Positions 56,326-64,000 of a stretch of DNA of 64,000 nucleotides are shown here, one piece after another. A program made the translations under genes and the position numbers. The stretch is from assembly GCA_028708845.1 (NCBI GenBank), contig JAQVXZ010000004.1, positions 1-64,000 of the forward strand, given 5' to 3'. The notes below the pieces were generated by a model. That model worked only from the letters and a program-made list of their open reading frames with translations, was not told where the DNA came from and ran no database searches. Within the stretch, counting starts at the first letter, position 1. The number at the start of each line of letters is the position of its first letter. The stretch comes from Bacteroidales bacterium (lineage in GTDB: Bacteria; Bacteroidota; Bacteroidia; Bacteroidales; P3).

Positions 56326-56787
56326 ATGAAGAAGTTATTACTAATTTTAATGAGTTTAATCCTCTTTTCTTGTAATGATGATATGGAGATTGCAAAGCTA
56401 CAAGAGGGGGTATATGATTTGGATATAAGAGGAAAATCATATTGCGATGTGAACAATCCAGCTGACTATAGTTGCGATCAAAGGCTAGTGATAGCAAAGA
56501 TTGATCAAACACATTATACAATTGCAATAGGTCAATCCTACTATAATTCAACTGGGGAACCTATTATTAAAGAAACCAAAAGCATATTAAAGATAACTGA
56601 GGGTAAGAAGATAAATGGTTCTATATATGTATATTCGGGTATGGGAACGCTGATTAGGGGGAGTATTGATGGAGAAATAGACCTTGAAGGTAATATAAAA
56701 GGGACTTATGATGGGCAGGAATTTTGTTACCATAGCACCGCTCCAGTGAAAGCAACATTTACTCTTATATATGACCAATACCAATAA
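56326..56787 (+). CDS. hypothetical lipoprotein
   Basis: The ATG at 56326 is chosen because it starts a lipoprotein signal (KKLLLILMSLILFSCNDD, Cys near residue 16); an in-frame ATG at 56284 would add 14 charged residues. The product is 153 residues. The exported part is beta-rich, with a C-terminal RGSIDGEIDLEGNIKGTYDG motif. Function unknown. A similar protein follows after 8 bp. Confidence 0.75.
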   Translation: MKKLLLILMSLILFSCNDDMEIAKLQEGVYDLDIRGKSYCDVNNPADYSCDQRLVIAKIDQTHYTIAIGQSYYNSTGEPIIKETKSILKITEGKKINGSIYVYSGMGTLIRGSIDGEIDLEGNIKGTYDGQEFCYHSTAPVKATFTLIYDQYQ

Positions 56788-56795
56788 TTAAAGCC

Positions 56796-57275
56796 ATGAA
56801 GAAGTATTTTTTAATAGTAATAGCAGCTCTTTTGCTCTTGTCTTGTAAAGAAGAGGAAAGAGACTTTTCAGGTGTTTATAACGCCAAATTTGAAGGTCAG
56901 TACACCTATAACGACACAATAAGGAGCTATAAAGAAAGCTTTCAACTCCTGATTTCTAAGAAAGACGATACAAAATACAGCCTTTCCTCTTTTCTAGAAG
57001 TTGTAGATATTAGAGATGGCATTGACTATAGTTACTCCATAAGCTCCGAAAACACAATAGTAAATCTTAGTTCTGAGGATAAGATAAAGGGAGATTTCTA
57101 TATGCTCACACAAGATGGCCCTTGGAGAAAAGGAAGTTTTGAGGCAAGCATAAAGGGAGATAAGTTGCAAGGAAGCTTTGATGGCTTTGAGGCAATTTAT
57201 CAAAGAACAGATACTGGATGGCAAACAATTTTTTGTCCAATTACCAATGGAAAGTTCACCGCAACTAAAGATTAA
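56796..57275 (+). CDS. hypothetical lipoprotein, divergent paralogue of the preceding gene
   Basis: 159 residues with a lipoprotein signal (LLLLSCKEEE). Beta-rich, no known domain. The segment WRKGSFEASIKGDKLQGSFDGFEAIYQ lines up with RGSIDGEIDLEGNIKGTYDGQEFCYH of the upstream protein, so the two probably derive from one ancestor. Same operon. Confidence 0.75.
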   Translation: MKKYFLIVIAALLLLSCKEEERDFSGVYNAKFEGQYTYNDTIRSYKESFQLLISKKDDTKYSLSSFLEVVDIRDGIDYSYSISSENTIVNLSSEDKIKGDFYMLTQDGPWRKGSFEASIKGDKLQGSFDGFEAIYQRTDTGWQTIFCPITNGKFTATKD

Positions 57276-57325
57276 CGGTGCAGAAATGAAGACTCCATAA
57301 TCTCCTATCAAAGAAGTACTTATCC

Positions 57326-57457
57326 CAATACGCCATAATGCCAAAAGTAAAACGCCGTTTTAAGGTGGTTAAAGTGGCGTTTCGAGGGTCTTAAAACGGC
57401 GTTTCATTATGGTTAAAGTGGCGTTTTACTTTTGTTAAAGTGGCGTTTTGGTTTTTG
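57326..57457. repeat. 22-bp tandem array with TAAA(A/G)(C/T)G-GCGTTT cores
   Basis: This array occupies most of the first half of a 371-bp gap between two plus-strand genes. Units at 57348, 57370, 57392, 57414 and 57436 are exactly 22 bp apart, with a decayed unit at 57326. Cores: TAAAACGCCGTTTTA, TAAAGTGGCGTTTCG, TAAAACGGCGTTTCA, TAAAGTGGCGTTTTA, TAAAGTGGCGTTTTG. The TAAAAC-GGC-GTTTCA core is the same as one unit of the array at 51 kb. The rest of the gap (57458-57645) is G/T-rich then A/T-rich; no clear promoter was seen. Confidence 0.92.
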
Positions 57458-57645
57458 TGGGGCTTTGGTTTGGTTTTTGTAGGGCTTGGGTTTGGGAGAT
57501 TTGGAAAAGGGGGTTTTTGGTTATAATGCAGGGTTTTTTATTAAATAATATTAAATTTTTAGGTCTTGATACAATAAGTTTTAGATATATAGCGTTTGGT
57601 TTTGTAGTTTATAACAAGTAATATTAACCTTAAAAATTAAAAGTT

Positions 57646-58053
57646 ATGGCAATTAAGTATGTTAGAGTTAAGCGTATTATTCAGGTGGGTGCGAACCCTG
57701 GACAGAAGTATTTGGCAAGACAGGTTAAGAAGAAGACTATATCTTTTGACCAGATTGCAGAGAGGGTACAAGCCCATTCTTCGATGACAAAGGCTGATGT
57801 TTATGCGTCTTTTATGCAGGCTGTGGAGGAGATTACTGAAGAGTTGATGGAAGGAAATCCTGTTCAGCTGGGTGAGTTAGGGACTGTTTACCCTACCTTT
57901 TCTGCCAAGGCTGTGGATGATTTGGAAGATGTTGATGCTAGTACTATCTCGAAACCTAAGCTTAGATTCCTATTTTCTAAGAAGCTAAGGGAGAAGATGA
58001 AGGAGGTTCCTGTGGAGCTTGACAAGTCTCAAGAGATTAAGGGTCTTCAATAG
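57646..58053 (+). CDS. HU-like DNA-binding protein
   Basis: 135 residues of the Bacteroidota HU-related family: KYVRVKRIIQVGANPGQKYLARQVKKKTISFDQIAERVQ then a dimerisation region with GNPVQLGELGTVYPTFSAKAVDD, and a C-terminal Lys-rich tail. It lacks the classic long beta-arm Pro motif of HU, so DNA bending is not assured. Nucleoid-associated or DNA-structure-binding protein. It ends at a strong terminator. Confidence 0.85.
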   Translation: MAIKYVRVKRIIQVGANPGQKYLARQVKKKTISFDQIAERVQAHSSMTKADVYASFMQAVEEITEELMEGNPVQLGELGTVYPTFSAKAVDDLEDVDASTISKPKLRFLFSKKLREKMKEVPVELDKSQEIKGLQ

Positions 58054-58074
58054 GGACTTAGTTTTTTGAGTGAT

Positions 58075-58109
58075 AAAACGCCGATTTGTTTGATGCAAGT
58101 CGGCGTTTT
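58075..58109 (+). terminator. intrinsic terminator after the HU-like gene
   Basis: AAAACGCCGA at 58075-58084 pairs with TCGGCGTTTT at 58100-58109, perfect 10 bp. Its arms resemble the cores of the nearby 22-bp array. Confidence 0.8.
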
Positions 58110-58243
58110 GTGGTTTGAGATAATGGGTTTTCTGGTTCGAGATAATAGATTTTATGTTTTTATTTTCTAAATTATAGTATAGTTGAAAAAATATACTTAC
58201 TTTTGCAAGACTAAGATTTAAAATAATTTAAAAGAAGATAATT

Positions 58244-60088
58244 ATGTGTGGTATTGTTGGTTATATAGGGATGAAAGATGCTTTCCCTATATTAATAAAG
58301 GGATTAAAAAGACTTGAATATAGGGGTTATGATAGTGCAGGAGTTGCTCTTTTGAATAGTGAAGGGGAGCTTAATGTCTATAAATCCAAGGGAAAGGTGA
58401 AGAACTTAGAGGAGTATTGCATAGGTAAGGACGTAAGTGGAACGATTGGAATTGCTCATACCAGGTGGGCTACTCATGGGGAACCCAACGACCTAAACGC
58501 CCATCCTCACTACTCACAATCAGAGAATATTGCCCTTATTCATAACGGTATCATTGAGAACTACCTTGCAATAAAGAAGATGTTAGTAAGGGAAGGCTAT
58601 ACTTTTAAGAGCGATACAGACACCGAAGTCTTGGTTCAGGCTATTGAATATATAAAGAAGAGATATGATTTAACCCTGTCTGAGGCGGTTCAAAGGACGC
58701 TTAAGTTTGTTATAGGAGCCTATGCTATTGGTGTTATTGAGAAGAATAAACCCGATTGTTTGGTAGCTGCAAGGAAGGGAAGTCCTCTTATTGTTGGCAT
58801 TGGAGAGGGGGAATTCTTCCTTGGATCTGACGCAACACCTATTATAGAATATACATCTAATGTTATATATCTTAATGATGAGGAGGTTGTTCTCCTACAA
58901 AGAAACAAGAAACCTGTAGTTAAGACCTTAAAGGATGAGGATGTTCACCACGATATAATAAAGATTAAGCTACAATTAGAAGACATAGAAAAGGGTGGAT
59001 ATCCTCATTTTATGCTTAAAGAAATCTTCGAACAGTCCAAGAGTTTGGCTATGTGTATGAATGGAAGGCTTAATACTGAGCTTATGGAAATAAAGCTTAG
59101 CGGTATTACAACCAACATTGAAAGGTTCCGCTCTGCCAAAAGAATCATCATAACAGCCTGTGGTACATCGTGGCATGCGGCACTTATTGGCAAGTATCTC
59201 TTCGAAGAGTTTTGCAAAATACCAGTAGATGTTGAGGTTGCATCGGAGTTTCGCTACCGTAGTCCGGTGATTCACTCAGACGATATCCTTATTCCAATCT
59301 CTCAATCAGGGGAGACTGCCGATACGCTTGCGGCGATGGAGCTTGCGAAAAGTCACGGAGCATTCATATACGGAATATGTAATGTGGTTGGAAGTTCAAT
59401 AGCTCGAGGTACCGATTCTGGCACTTATACACACGCAGGACCTGAGATTGGAGTTGCTTCAACCAAGGCTTTCACAACACAAGTTACGGTTTTAATTATG
59501 ATGGCTCTTCAGATTGGAAGGGAATTAAAGACACTTCCTGAAGCAAGATATAAGAAAATAGTAAGAGAATTAGCAAATATTAATACCAAGATTGAGGAGT
59601 GTTTTGAGCTTAGTAAAGAGATAAGGAAGATATCATCTGTCTTTACTTACGCACGTAACTTCATGTATTTGGGTAGGGGATATAACTTTCCAGTTGCATT
59701 AGAAGGAGCTTTGAAGCTAAAAGAAATCTCGTATATACACGCCGAAGGCTACCCTGCAGCAGAGATGAAACACGGACCTATTGCCCTTATTGATGAGGAA
59801 ATGCCTGTGGTAGTTGTCTCTCCTAAGCTAAAGACTTACGAGAAGATTGTTAGCAATGTTCAGGAAATTAAGGCAAGAAAAGGCAAGATAATAGCAATAG
59901 TAACAAAGGGTGATGTTGATATAAAGAAGATGGCGGACTTCTGCATCGAGATTCCAGACACCGAAGAGTGCCTAACGCCGCTTCTTACTGTTATACCTCT
60001 TCAGTTCCTTTCCTACTATATTGCAACCGTAAAAGGAAGAAACGTTGACCAGCCAAGGAACTTAGCTAAGTCGGTAACCGTTGAATAA
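58244..60088 (+). CDS. glmS: glutamine-fructose-6-phosphate aminotransferase (isomerizing)
   Basis: 614 residues. The Ntn amidotransferase domain starts MCGIVGYIG (Cys2 is the nucleophile after Met removal) and has GIAHTRWATHGEP near residues 70-82. Two SIS sugar-isomerase domains follow (TACGTSWHAALIGKYLFEEF near 306 and the FMYLGRGYNFPVALEGALKLKE segment near 475). The C-terminal tail NVDQPRNLAKSVTVE is canonical. It makes glucosamine-6-phosphate for peptidoglycan and LPS. A TACTTTTG element lies at 58198-58205; no ribozyme-like leader is seen. Confidence 0.97.
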   Translation: MCGIVGYIGMKDAFPILIKGLKRLEYRGYDSAGVALLNSEGELNVYKSKGKVKNLEEYCIGKDVSGTIGIAHTRWATHGEPNDLNAHPHYSQSENIALIHNGIIENYLAIKKMLVREGYTFKSDTDTEVLVQAIEYIKKRYDLTLSEAVQRTLKFVIGAYAIGVIEKNKPDCLVAARKGSPLIVGIGEGEFFLGSDATPIIEYTSNVIYLNDEEVVLLQRNKKPVVKTLKDEDVHHDIIKIKLQLEDIEKGGYPHFMLKEIFEQSKSLAMCMNGRLNTELMEIKLSGITTNIERFRSAKRIIITACGTSWHAALIGKYLFEEFCKIPVDVEVASEFRYRSPVIHSDDILIPISQSGETADTLAAMELAKSHGAFIYGICNVVGSSIARGTDSGTYTHAGPEIGVASTKAFTTQVTVLIMMALQIGRELKTLPEARYKKIVRELANINTKIEECFELSKEIRKISSVFTYARNFMYLGRGYNFPVALEGALKLKEISYIHAEGYPAAEMKHGPIALIDEEMPVVVVSPKLKTYEKIVSNVQEIKARKGKIIAIVTKGDVDIKKMADFCIEIPDTEECLTPLLTVIPLQFLSYYIATVKGRNVDQPRNLAKSVTVE

Positions 60089-60115
60089 ACTAATAAATAA
60101 CTAAGAAATCTAATC

Positions 60116-61657
60116 ATGATAAAGCATTTTTCCGATAAAGATATTGAGCAAATCAAAGCCTATGGACTAAGTGTTGATGAGGTTGAAGACCAGATTATCA
60201 ACTTTATAAAAGGCTTTCCCTATGTCAAATTGCATGAGAGTGTAAGCAAGGGAAACGGCTTACTTGATATGTCAAAAGCGGAAATAGACAATACAATTCG
60301 TTATTATGAGGAGAATAAAACGAAGCATTCCATCCTAAAATTCGTCCCTTCTTCGGGTGCAGCAACAAGGATGTTTAAGGATTTAATGGAGTTTTCAGGG
60401 CTATATATGGGCATGCCATACAATATGAAGAACTTCCCTTCGGCTCATAAAACCTTAGATAATATTGAGAGTTTCGCCTTTTACGAGGAGTTAGAATCAA
60501 TAATTAACGCAAGTGGAATCACCTTAGAGGAGCATATGGTTAGCGGAAACTACACCACAGTTGTTAACTATATCCTTACCGAAATAGGACTTAACTACGG
60601 CAAATTGCCAAAAGCACTAATAGCATTTCACCGTTATCCAGAGGCAGAAGAAAGAAAAGTCAGATACGCAATTGAGGAACATCTTGTTGAAGGAGCAAAC
60701 TATGCAAGGGAGGAATCCTCAGAAGTCAATATCCATTTCACCGTTTCACCAGAGCATAAAGAGGCAGTTATGGAGCTTATATCTAAGGTTCAGCCCCATT
60801 ATGAAGAGGTTTTTGGGGTTAAATACCTTATTAACTACTCCCTGCAAAAGAAGGAAACCGATACCATAGCCGTCAATCCTGACAACACAATAGCCTATGA
60901 TAAGGACGATAAACTCATATTTCGCCCATCAGGACATGGAGCTTTAATAGAGAATCTTAACGACATCAAGGGTGATATTATCTTTATTAAGAACATCGAT
61001 AACGTAGCACACGACAAGCTAAAACCCCATACCTATAAGTATAAAAAGCTAATAGCAGGCACATTAATCAAGGTTCAAGAAGAAGTATTTTCAGCCCTTA
61101 GAAAACTAGAAAGTGGAAACTTGAAGTCGCAAGACGTAGTAGATATCATAACGCTATGCAATAAGATAGGCATCAATCTCTCAGAAGAGGAGAAGAAAAG
61201 TGAAGATATGATGCAAGTATTATTTGATAAACTCAACCGTCCAATAAGAGTTTGTGGAGTAGTAAAGAACCAAGGAGAGCCAGGAGGAGGACCTTTTTGG
61301 GTCATCAAAGACGGACTAAGAAGCCTTCAAATTGTAGAATCATCACAAGTAAATATGCTAGATGAGGAGCAGAAAACCATATTCCAAACCTCCCAATACT
61401 TCAATCCAGTAGACCTAGTATGCGGAGTTAAGGACTATAAATCAAGGAACTTCGACCTAAGAAACTTCATAGATAAGGACTCAGGCTTTATATCCAATAA
61501 GTCCAAAGATGGAAAACTAATCAAGGCACAAGAGCTACCAGGGCTTTGGAATGGTGCAATGGCGAATTGGATAACCCTATTTGTTGAGGTACCTATCCAA
61601 ACCTTCACCCCAGTAAAGGAAGTAAATGACCTTCTTAGAGACGAACATCAATACTAG
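60116..61657 (+). CDS. DUF4301-family protein
   Basis: 513 residues. The FVPSSGAATRMFKDLMEF segment near residue 75 and the RVCGVVKNQGEPGGGPFWV segment near 380 are conserved in DUF4301, a family restricted largely to Bacteroidota with no proven function. The first motif recalls nucleotidyltransferase-type Gly-rich loops, and the family has been placed near sugar nucleotidyltransferases; treat that as weak. No signal peptide. It is 28 bp downstream of glmS, so a link to amino-sugar metabolism is possible. Confidence 0.88.
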   Translation: MIKHFSDKDIEQIKAYGLSVDEVEDQIINFIKGFPYVKLHESVSKGNGLLDMSKAEIDNTIRYYEENKTKHSILKFVPSSGAATRMFKDLMEFSGLYMGMPYNMKNFPSAHKTLDNIESFAFYEELESIINASGITLEEHMVSGNYTTVVNYILTEIGLNYGKLPKALIAFHRYPEAEERKVRYAIEEHLVEGANYAREESSEVNIHFTVSPEHKEAVMELISKVQPHYEEVFGVKYLINYSLQKKETDTIAVNPDNTIAYDKDDKLIFRPSGHGALIENLNDIKGDIIFIKNIDNVAHDKLKPHTYKYKKLIAGTLIKVQEEVFSALRKLESGNLKSQDVVDIITLCNKIGINLSEEEKKSEDMMQVLFDKLNRPIRVCGVVKNQGEPGGGPFWVIKDGLRSLQIVESSQVNMLDEEQKTIFQTSQYFNPVDLVCGVKDYKSRNFDLRNFIDKDSGFISNKSKDGKLIKAQELPGLWNGAMANWITLFVEVPIQTFTPVKEVNDLLRDEHQY

Positions 61658-61770
61658 AAATACTTAAAAAAACCTAAAACACAAGCTTATTTTACAATTA
61701 ATGATGTCCCAAAACATTTATTTCATTACTTTTGCACATTACATTTATATATAAACAATATTATTTTATT

Positions 61771-62760
61771 ATGACCAATTCAACAAGACTGTATTTAACA
61801 CTTACCTTATTCCTTCTATTACCATTATTCTCAATGGCTCAGCTACCTAAAGAGGATGGAATACACGAACGAGGGATGATGAAGAACAGAACAAATGTTG
61901 AGAAAGAAAGTTCTGAATACCAGATAGGCATAATAAAAGATACTGTACGCTTTCGTAAATCACTTATGAAGTTTGTAGGAACAAGCCTTGTTTATGAAGA
62001 TGATGCAGCAGAGAACGAGGAAGATATCCTAAAAGAAACTACACCTCAATCCACCTCAATCCACAGAAAGAAAACAGATTTCTCAAACCTAACAGAAGCA
62101 ATCTCCATACCTCTAGTAGATAATAAGAACAAAAAATACTACTCATTCCCTTCCGATGGAGTAAGAGTAACTTCACGATTTGGTCCAAGAAGAAGACGTT
62201 ACCACTACGGAATAGACTTAGGACTAAGAGTTGGAGAGCCAATCCGTTCAATGTTCGATGGCACAGTAAGAGTAGCAAAGAGAGCAGGAGCTTATGGCAA
62301 CTTAGTAGTAATCGATCACGATAACAAACTAGAAACCTATTACGCTCACCTTTCACAAATCAATGTAGCACCAGGAGACGAGATAAAAGCAGGCGAAGTT
62401 CTAGGACTAGGAGGAAGTACAGGACGCTCCACAGGCCCACATCTTCACCTTGAAATCCGTTACGAAGGAGCAGCAATAAACCCAGAAGACGTAATCGACT
62501 TTGCAACCTATACCCTAAAAGATAATACCCTACAACTAACCAAAGATAATTTCCGTCACCATTCAAGCAGAAACACCAATGTTAAGTTAGCTAATAACAA
62601 AACAAAGGCAACCAAAGGCGGACAATACACAAACGTTAGAAAAGGTGAAACACTTAGTGCAATTGCAAAGAGACATGGAACAACAGTAAGTAAGTTAGCA
62701 AAGCTAAACAATATCAAAGGTTCCAAGATCAAAGCAGGTCAAAAGCTAAGAGTTAGATAA
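61771..62760 (+). CDS. exported M23 peptidoglycan hydrolase with LysM domain
   Basis: The ATG at 61771 gives 329 residues; an upstream in-frame ATG at 61732 overlaps a TACTTTTG promoter element (61727-61734). A signal peptide ends at about FSMAQ. The M23 domain (about 140-245) has the zinc ligands in YHYGIDLGLRVG and in HLHLEIRY. The C-terminal LysM is the last 45 residues (VRKGETLSAIAKRHGTTVSKLAKL). The architecture is that of NlpD/EnvC-like or cell-separation endopeptidases acting on the cell wall. Confidence 0.93.
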   Translation: MTNSTRLYLTLTLFLLLPLFSMAQLPKEDGIHERGMMKNRTNVEKESSEYQIGIIKDTVRFRKSLMKFVGTSLVYEDDAAENEEDILKETTPQSTSIHRKKTDFSNLTEAISIPLVDNKNKKYYSFPSDGVRVTSRFGPRRRRYHYGIDLGLRVGEPIRSMFDGTVRVAKRAGAYGNLVVIDHDNKLETYYAHLSQINVAPGDEIKAGEVLGLGGSTGRSTGPHLHLEIRYEGAAINPEDVIDFATYTLKDNTLQLTKDNFRHHSSRNTNVKLANNKTKATKGGQYTNVRKGETLSAIAKRHGTTVSKLAKLNNIKGSKIKAGQKLRVR

Positions 62761-62852
62761 CAAAACTTCATTATTTCATTCCCAAACCATCTTAATCCTA
62801 TTTCCAAACATAGGTTAGCGATTAAATAATATCCCATAATCATTCAGCAAAT

Positions 62853-63085
62853 TAAAACTCTGAAAGGATTGTCTGAATCAAAGAAAGAGAAAAATAAAAC
62901 GCCATAATAATTTTCTAGAACAAAGAAAGGATTTCCTAAAATAGCGTTTCATTTCACTAAGGTGCCACCTTACACATAGTAACCTGCCACCTTACTCGAG
63001 TAACCTGCCACCTTACTATAAGTAACCTGCCACCTTACTCAAATAAGTCTTTGTTTCATTAAACTAAATCTTTGATTTACAAGAT
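62853..63085. repeat. composite tandem array, eleven units of 21-22 bp
   Basis: The gap from 62760 to 63228 is mostly this array. Units start at 62853, 62874, 62895, 62916, 62937, 62958, 62980, 63001, 63023, 63044 and 63065. The middle block has TAAGGTGCCACCTTA (a perfect TAAGGT-GCC-ACCTTA inverted repeat) and three copies of TAACCTGCCACCTTA. The outer units are of the TGAATCAAAGAAAGA, TAGAACAAAGAAAGG, TAAAATAGCGTTTCA and TAAGTCTTTGTTTCA type. All units keep a T(A/G)A start in phase although the core changes. The rest of the gap is A/T-rich. Confidence 0.93.
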
Positions 63086-63218
63086 TATTCCTAAGTCTTG
63101 CAATTCCCTTGCCTCATCTCCATCAATTTCTATCCCCCCCAAGCCCAAAACAAGTAAGTAATATTATTTATTTTACACTTTTCCCATAATTATTGCAATC
63201 TATTCCAAAACATTTTCC

Positions 63219-63226
63219 TATCTTTG
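63219..63226 (+). promoter_or_regulatory. possible -7 element before the RHS fragment
   Basis: TATCTTTG fits TAnnTTTG, but the expected TTTG is not at the standard distance. Transcription from it would enter the RHS frame without an ATG near the start. Confidence 0.35.
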
Positions 63227-63227
63227 A

Positions 63228-64000
63228 CGTCTGAAAGAGAAATACAATACATATTATAATCCTTTCTGTTGGACAGAAGACAACCGTTTACAAGCCGTGA
63301 AGGACGATAAGATGGGCGCATTTTATAACTATGATGCATCAGGGGAAAGGAATTTGAAGCTTACAGGTGGAACTGTGGATGTAACTCAAAATGGAACATC
63401 AGTAAACACACCAGTCTTAGATCAACAAACCTTGTATGCAAGTGCTTTGGTAACCATTAATGATAAAGGATATACAAAGCATTACTTTGAGGAAGGGAAG
63501 AGGATATGTAGTAAGATAGGAAGTGGAGAACTACAAGGAATACATATACTAGTAGACCCATTATCAGGAGATATCCCACGTCTTTTAGCAGAATCAGACA
63601 ATTTAATAATTAAGTCCTTTGATGAATGCTTGGGTATAACCCCAATGATAAAAACCGAAAGTATCTATGACAATACAATCAAACGATACGAAGGACTTGA
63701 AAACCCAGACGAACCAGTCTTCTACTACCATAGCGACCACTTAGGCAGTGCATCCTATATCACAGATGACCATGGACACGAAACCCAACACTTAGTTTAC
63801 TTACCATTTGGTGAATTGCGAAGCAATCGTGAGTACCATAATACTAATAATAAATGCGACGAACAGCATTGGGTAGATATGAAATACAATACTTCTCAAT
63901 TCGACACCCCATATAAATTCAATGGCAAAGAAAAGGATGATGAATTGCGAAGCAATCGTGAATACCAAAATAATAATAAATTACATGAACAAACCGGTTT
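63228..64000 (+). CDS. RHS-repeat-associated core fragment, 5' truncated and cut by the window end
   Basis: One open frame from a stop at 63225-63227 to the window end. Homology starts abruptly at about 63270 (WTEDNRLQAVKDDK, then YNYDASGERNLKLTGG), as in the middle of an RHS/YD-repeat protein; there is no ATG until 63312 and no signal peptide. Later parts read YYHSDHLGSASYITD and DTPYKFNGKEKD, the conserved RHS core. The core is interrupted twice by related in-frame insertions (63816-63869 and 63945-63992). RHS proteins are large polymorphic toxins or surface shells; this copy may be a displaced C-terminal cassette or a gene remnant. Confidence 0.85.
63816..63869 (+). mobile_element. in-frame palindrome-bearing mini-insert, copy 1
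   Basis: 54 bp encoding LRSNREYHNTNNKCDEQH, placed between YLPFGE and WVDMKYNTS, which are contiguous (YLPFGE-x-WVD) in typical Bacteroidota RHS cores. It begins with the palindrome ATTGCGAAGCAAT (63815-63827). The first 22 bp are nearly identical to copy 2. It keeps the reading frame. Confidence 0.6.
63945..63992 (+). mobile_element. in-frame palindrome-bearing mini-insert, copy 2
   Basis: 48 bp encoding LRSNREYQNNNKLHEQ, placed between KFNGKEKDDE and TG, where the usual RHS motif is KEKDEETG. It starts with the same palindrome ATTGCGAAGCAAT (63944-63956). The frame is kept. The right boundary is set only by the resumption of the RHS motif at the last codons of the window. Confidence 0.6.

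Noticed and set aside
58100-58243. glmS ribozyme or riboswitch upstream of glmS
   Set aside because: The leader after the -7 element at 58198 is only about 30 nt, too short, and no pseudoknot-like pairing is visible.
1-63230. tRNA or rRNA genes in intergenic regions
   Set aside because: No cloverleaf with a GTTCRA-type T-loop and 3' acceptor pairing could be found in the gaps. The GTTTCA motifs belong to the 21-bp arrays.

Overview
The window is an AT-rich stretch of a Bacteroidota chromosome, most likely an anaerobic or microaerobic member of the Bacteroidales/Bacteroidia. The evidence is mutually consistent. Promoters of the TTTG-N19-TAnnTTTG type, the Bacteroidota sigma consensus, lie upstream of several genes. 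Type IX secretion (T9SS) parts and cargo are present: a PorZ-like protein, GldD with a GldE-like partner, a PorV/PorQ-family barrel, and proteins with type A and type B C-terminal sorting domains. SecD and SecF are fused. The metabolism is typical of propionate/acetate-forming anaerobes: an Rnf subunit, a ferredoxin-linked 2-oxoacid oxidoreductase, acetate kinase, and a complete Na+-pumping methylmalonyl-CoA decarboxylase cluster with its epimerase.

Layout. 1-4 kb: a hydrolase, rnfA and two glycosyltransferases. 4-6.7 kb: the four-gene 2-oxoacid:ferredoxin oxidoreductase operon (minus strand). 6.8-8.2 kb: a tandem pair of Fe/Mn superoxide dismutases, one cytoplasmic and one exported. 8.3-12.5 kb: ackA, an acyltransferase, aspS and a cupin. 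12.5-15 kb: a membrane protein/XRE regulator pair and an MFS transporter. 15-18.2 kb: secDF. 18.2-28.3 kb: an apparent operon of a small anchored protein, a TonB-dependent receptor, a 1600-residue T9SS cargo and a PorV-like barrel. 28.3-34 kb: greA, a HIT protein, recO, the PorZ-like protein and prfA. 34-39.7 kb: a DUF4837 lipoprotein and the methylmalonyl-CoA decarboxylase operon. 40-49.5 kb: a MATE transporter, a helical-repeat protein, an outer-membrane barrel, a very large TPR protein and a frameshifted adhesin-like protein. 49.5-56 kb: gldE-like, gldD, a DUF5606 protein, an S4 protein, a POT transporter, ruvC, rsmI and trpS. 56-62.8 kb: two lipoproteins, an HU-like protein, glmS, a DUF4301 protein and an M23/LysM hydrolase. 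63.2-64 kb: an RHS-family fragment that runs off the window. I saw no tRNA, rRNA, transposase or CRISPR locus.

Two signals stand out beyond ordinary genes. First, seven intergenic regions (about 1-96, 13336-13440, 29399-29570, 39845-39982, 50999-51145, 57326-57457 and 62853-63085) hold tandem arrays with an almost exact 21-23 bp period. Each unit is a 15-16 bp core with a tendency to two-fold symmetry (prototype TGAAAC-NNN-GTTTCA) plus a 6-7 bp spacer. The core sequence differs between arrays and even between blocks of one array, while the architecture and phase are kept. Second, the RHS fragment carries two in-frame insertions of about 50 bp that begin with the same palindrome-containing sequence and interrupt two different conserved RHS motifs. 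They look like a miniature palindromic element colonising coding sequence.

A further point is a single-base frameshift that separates a good signal peptide from the rest of a T9SS type B cargo protein (47190-49459).
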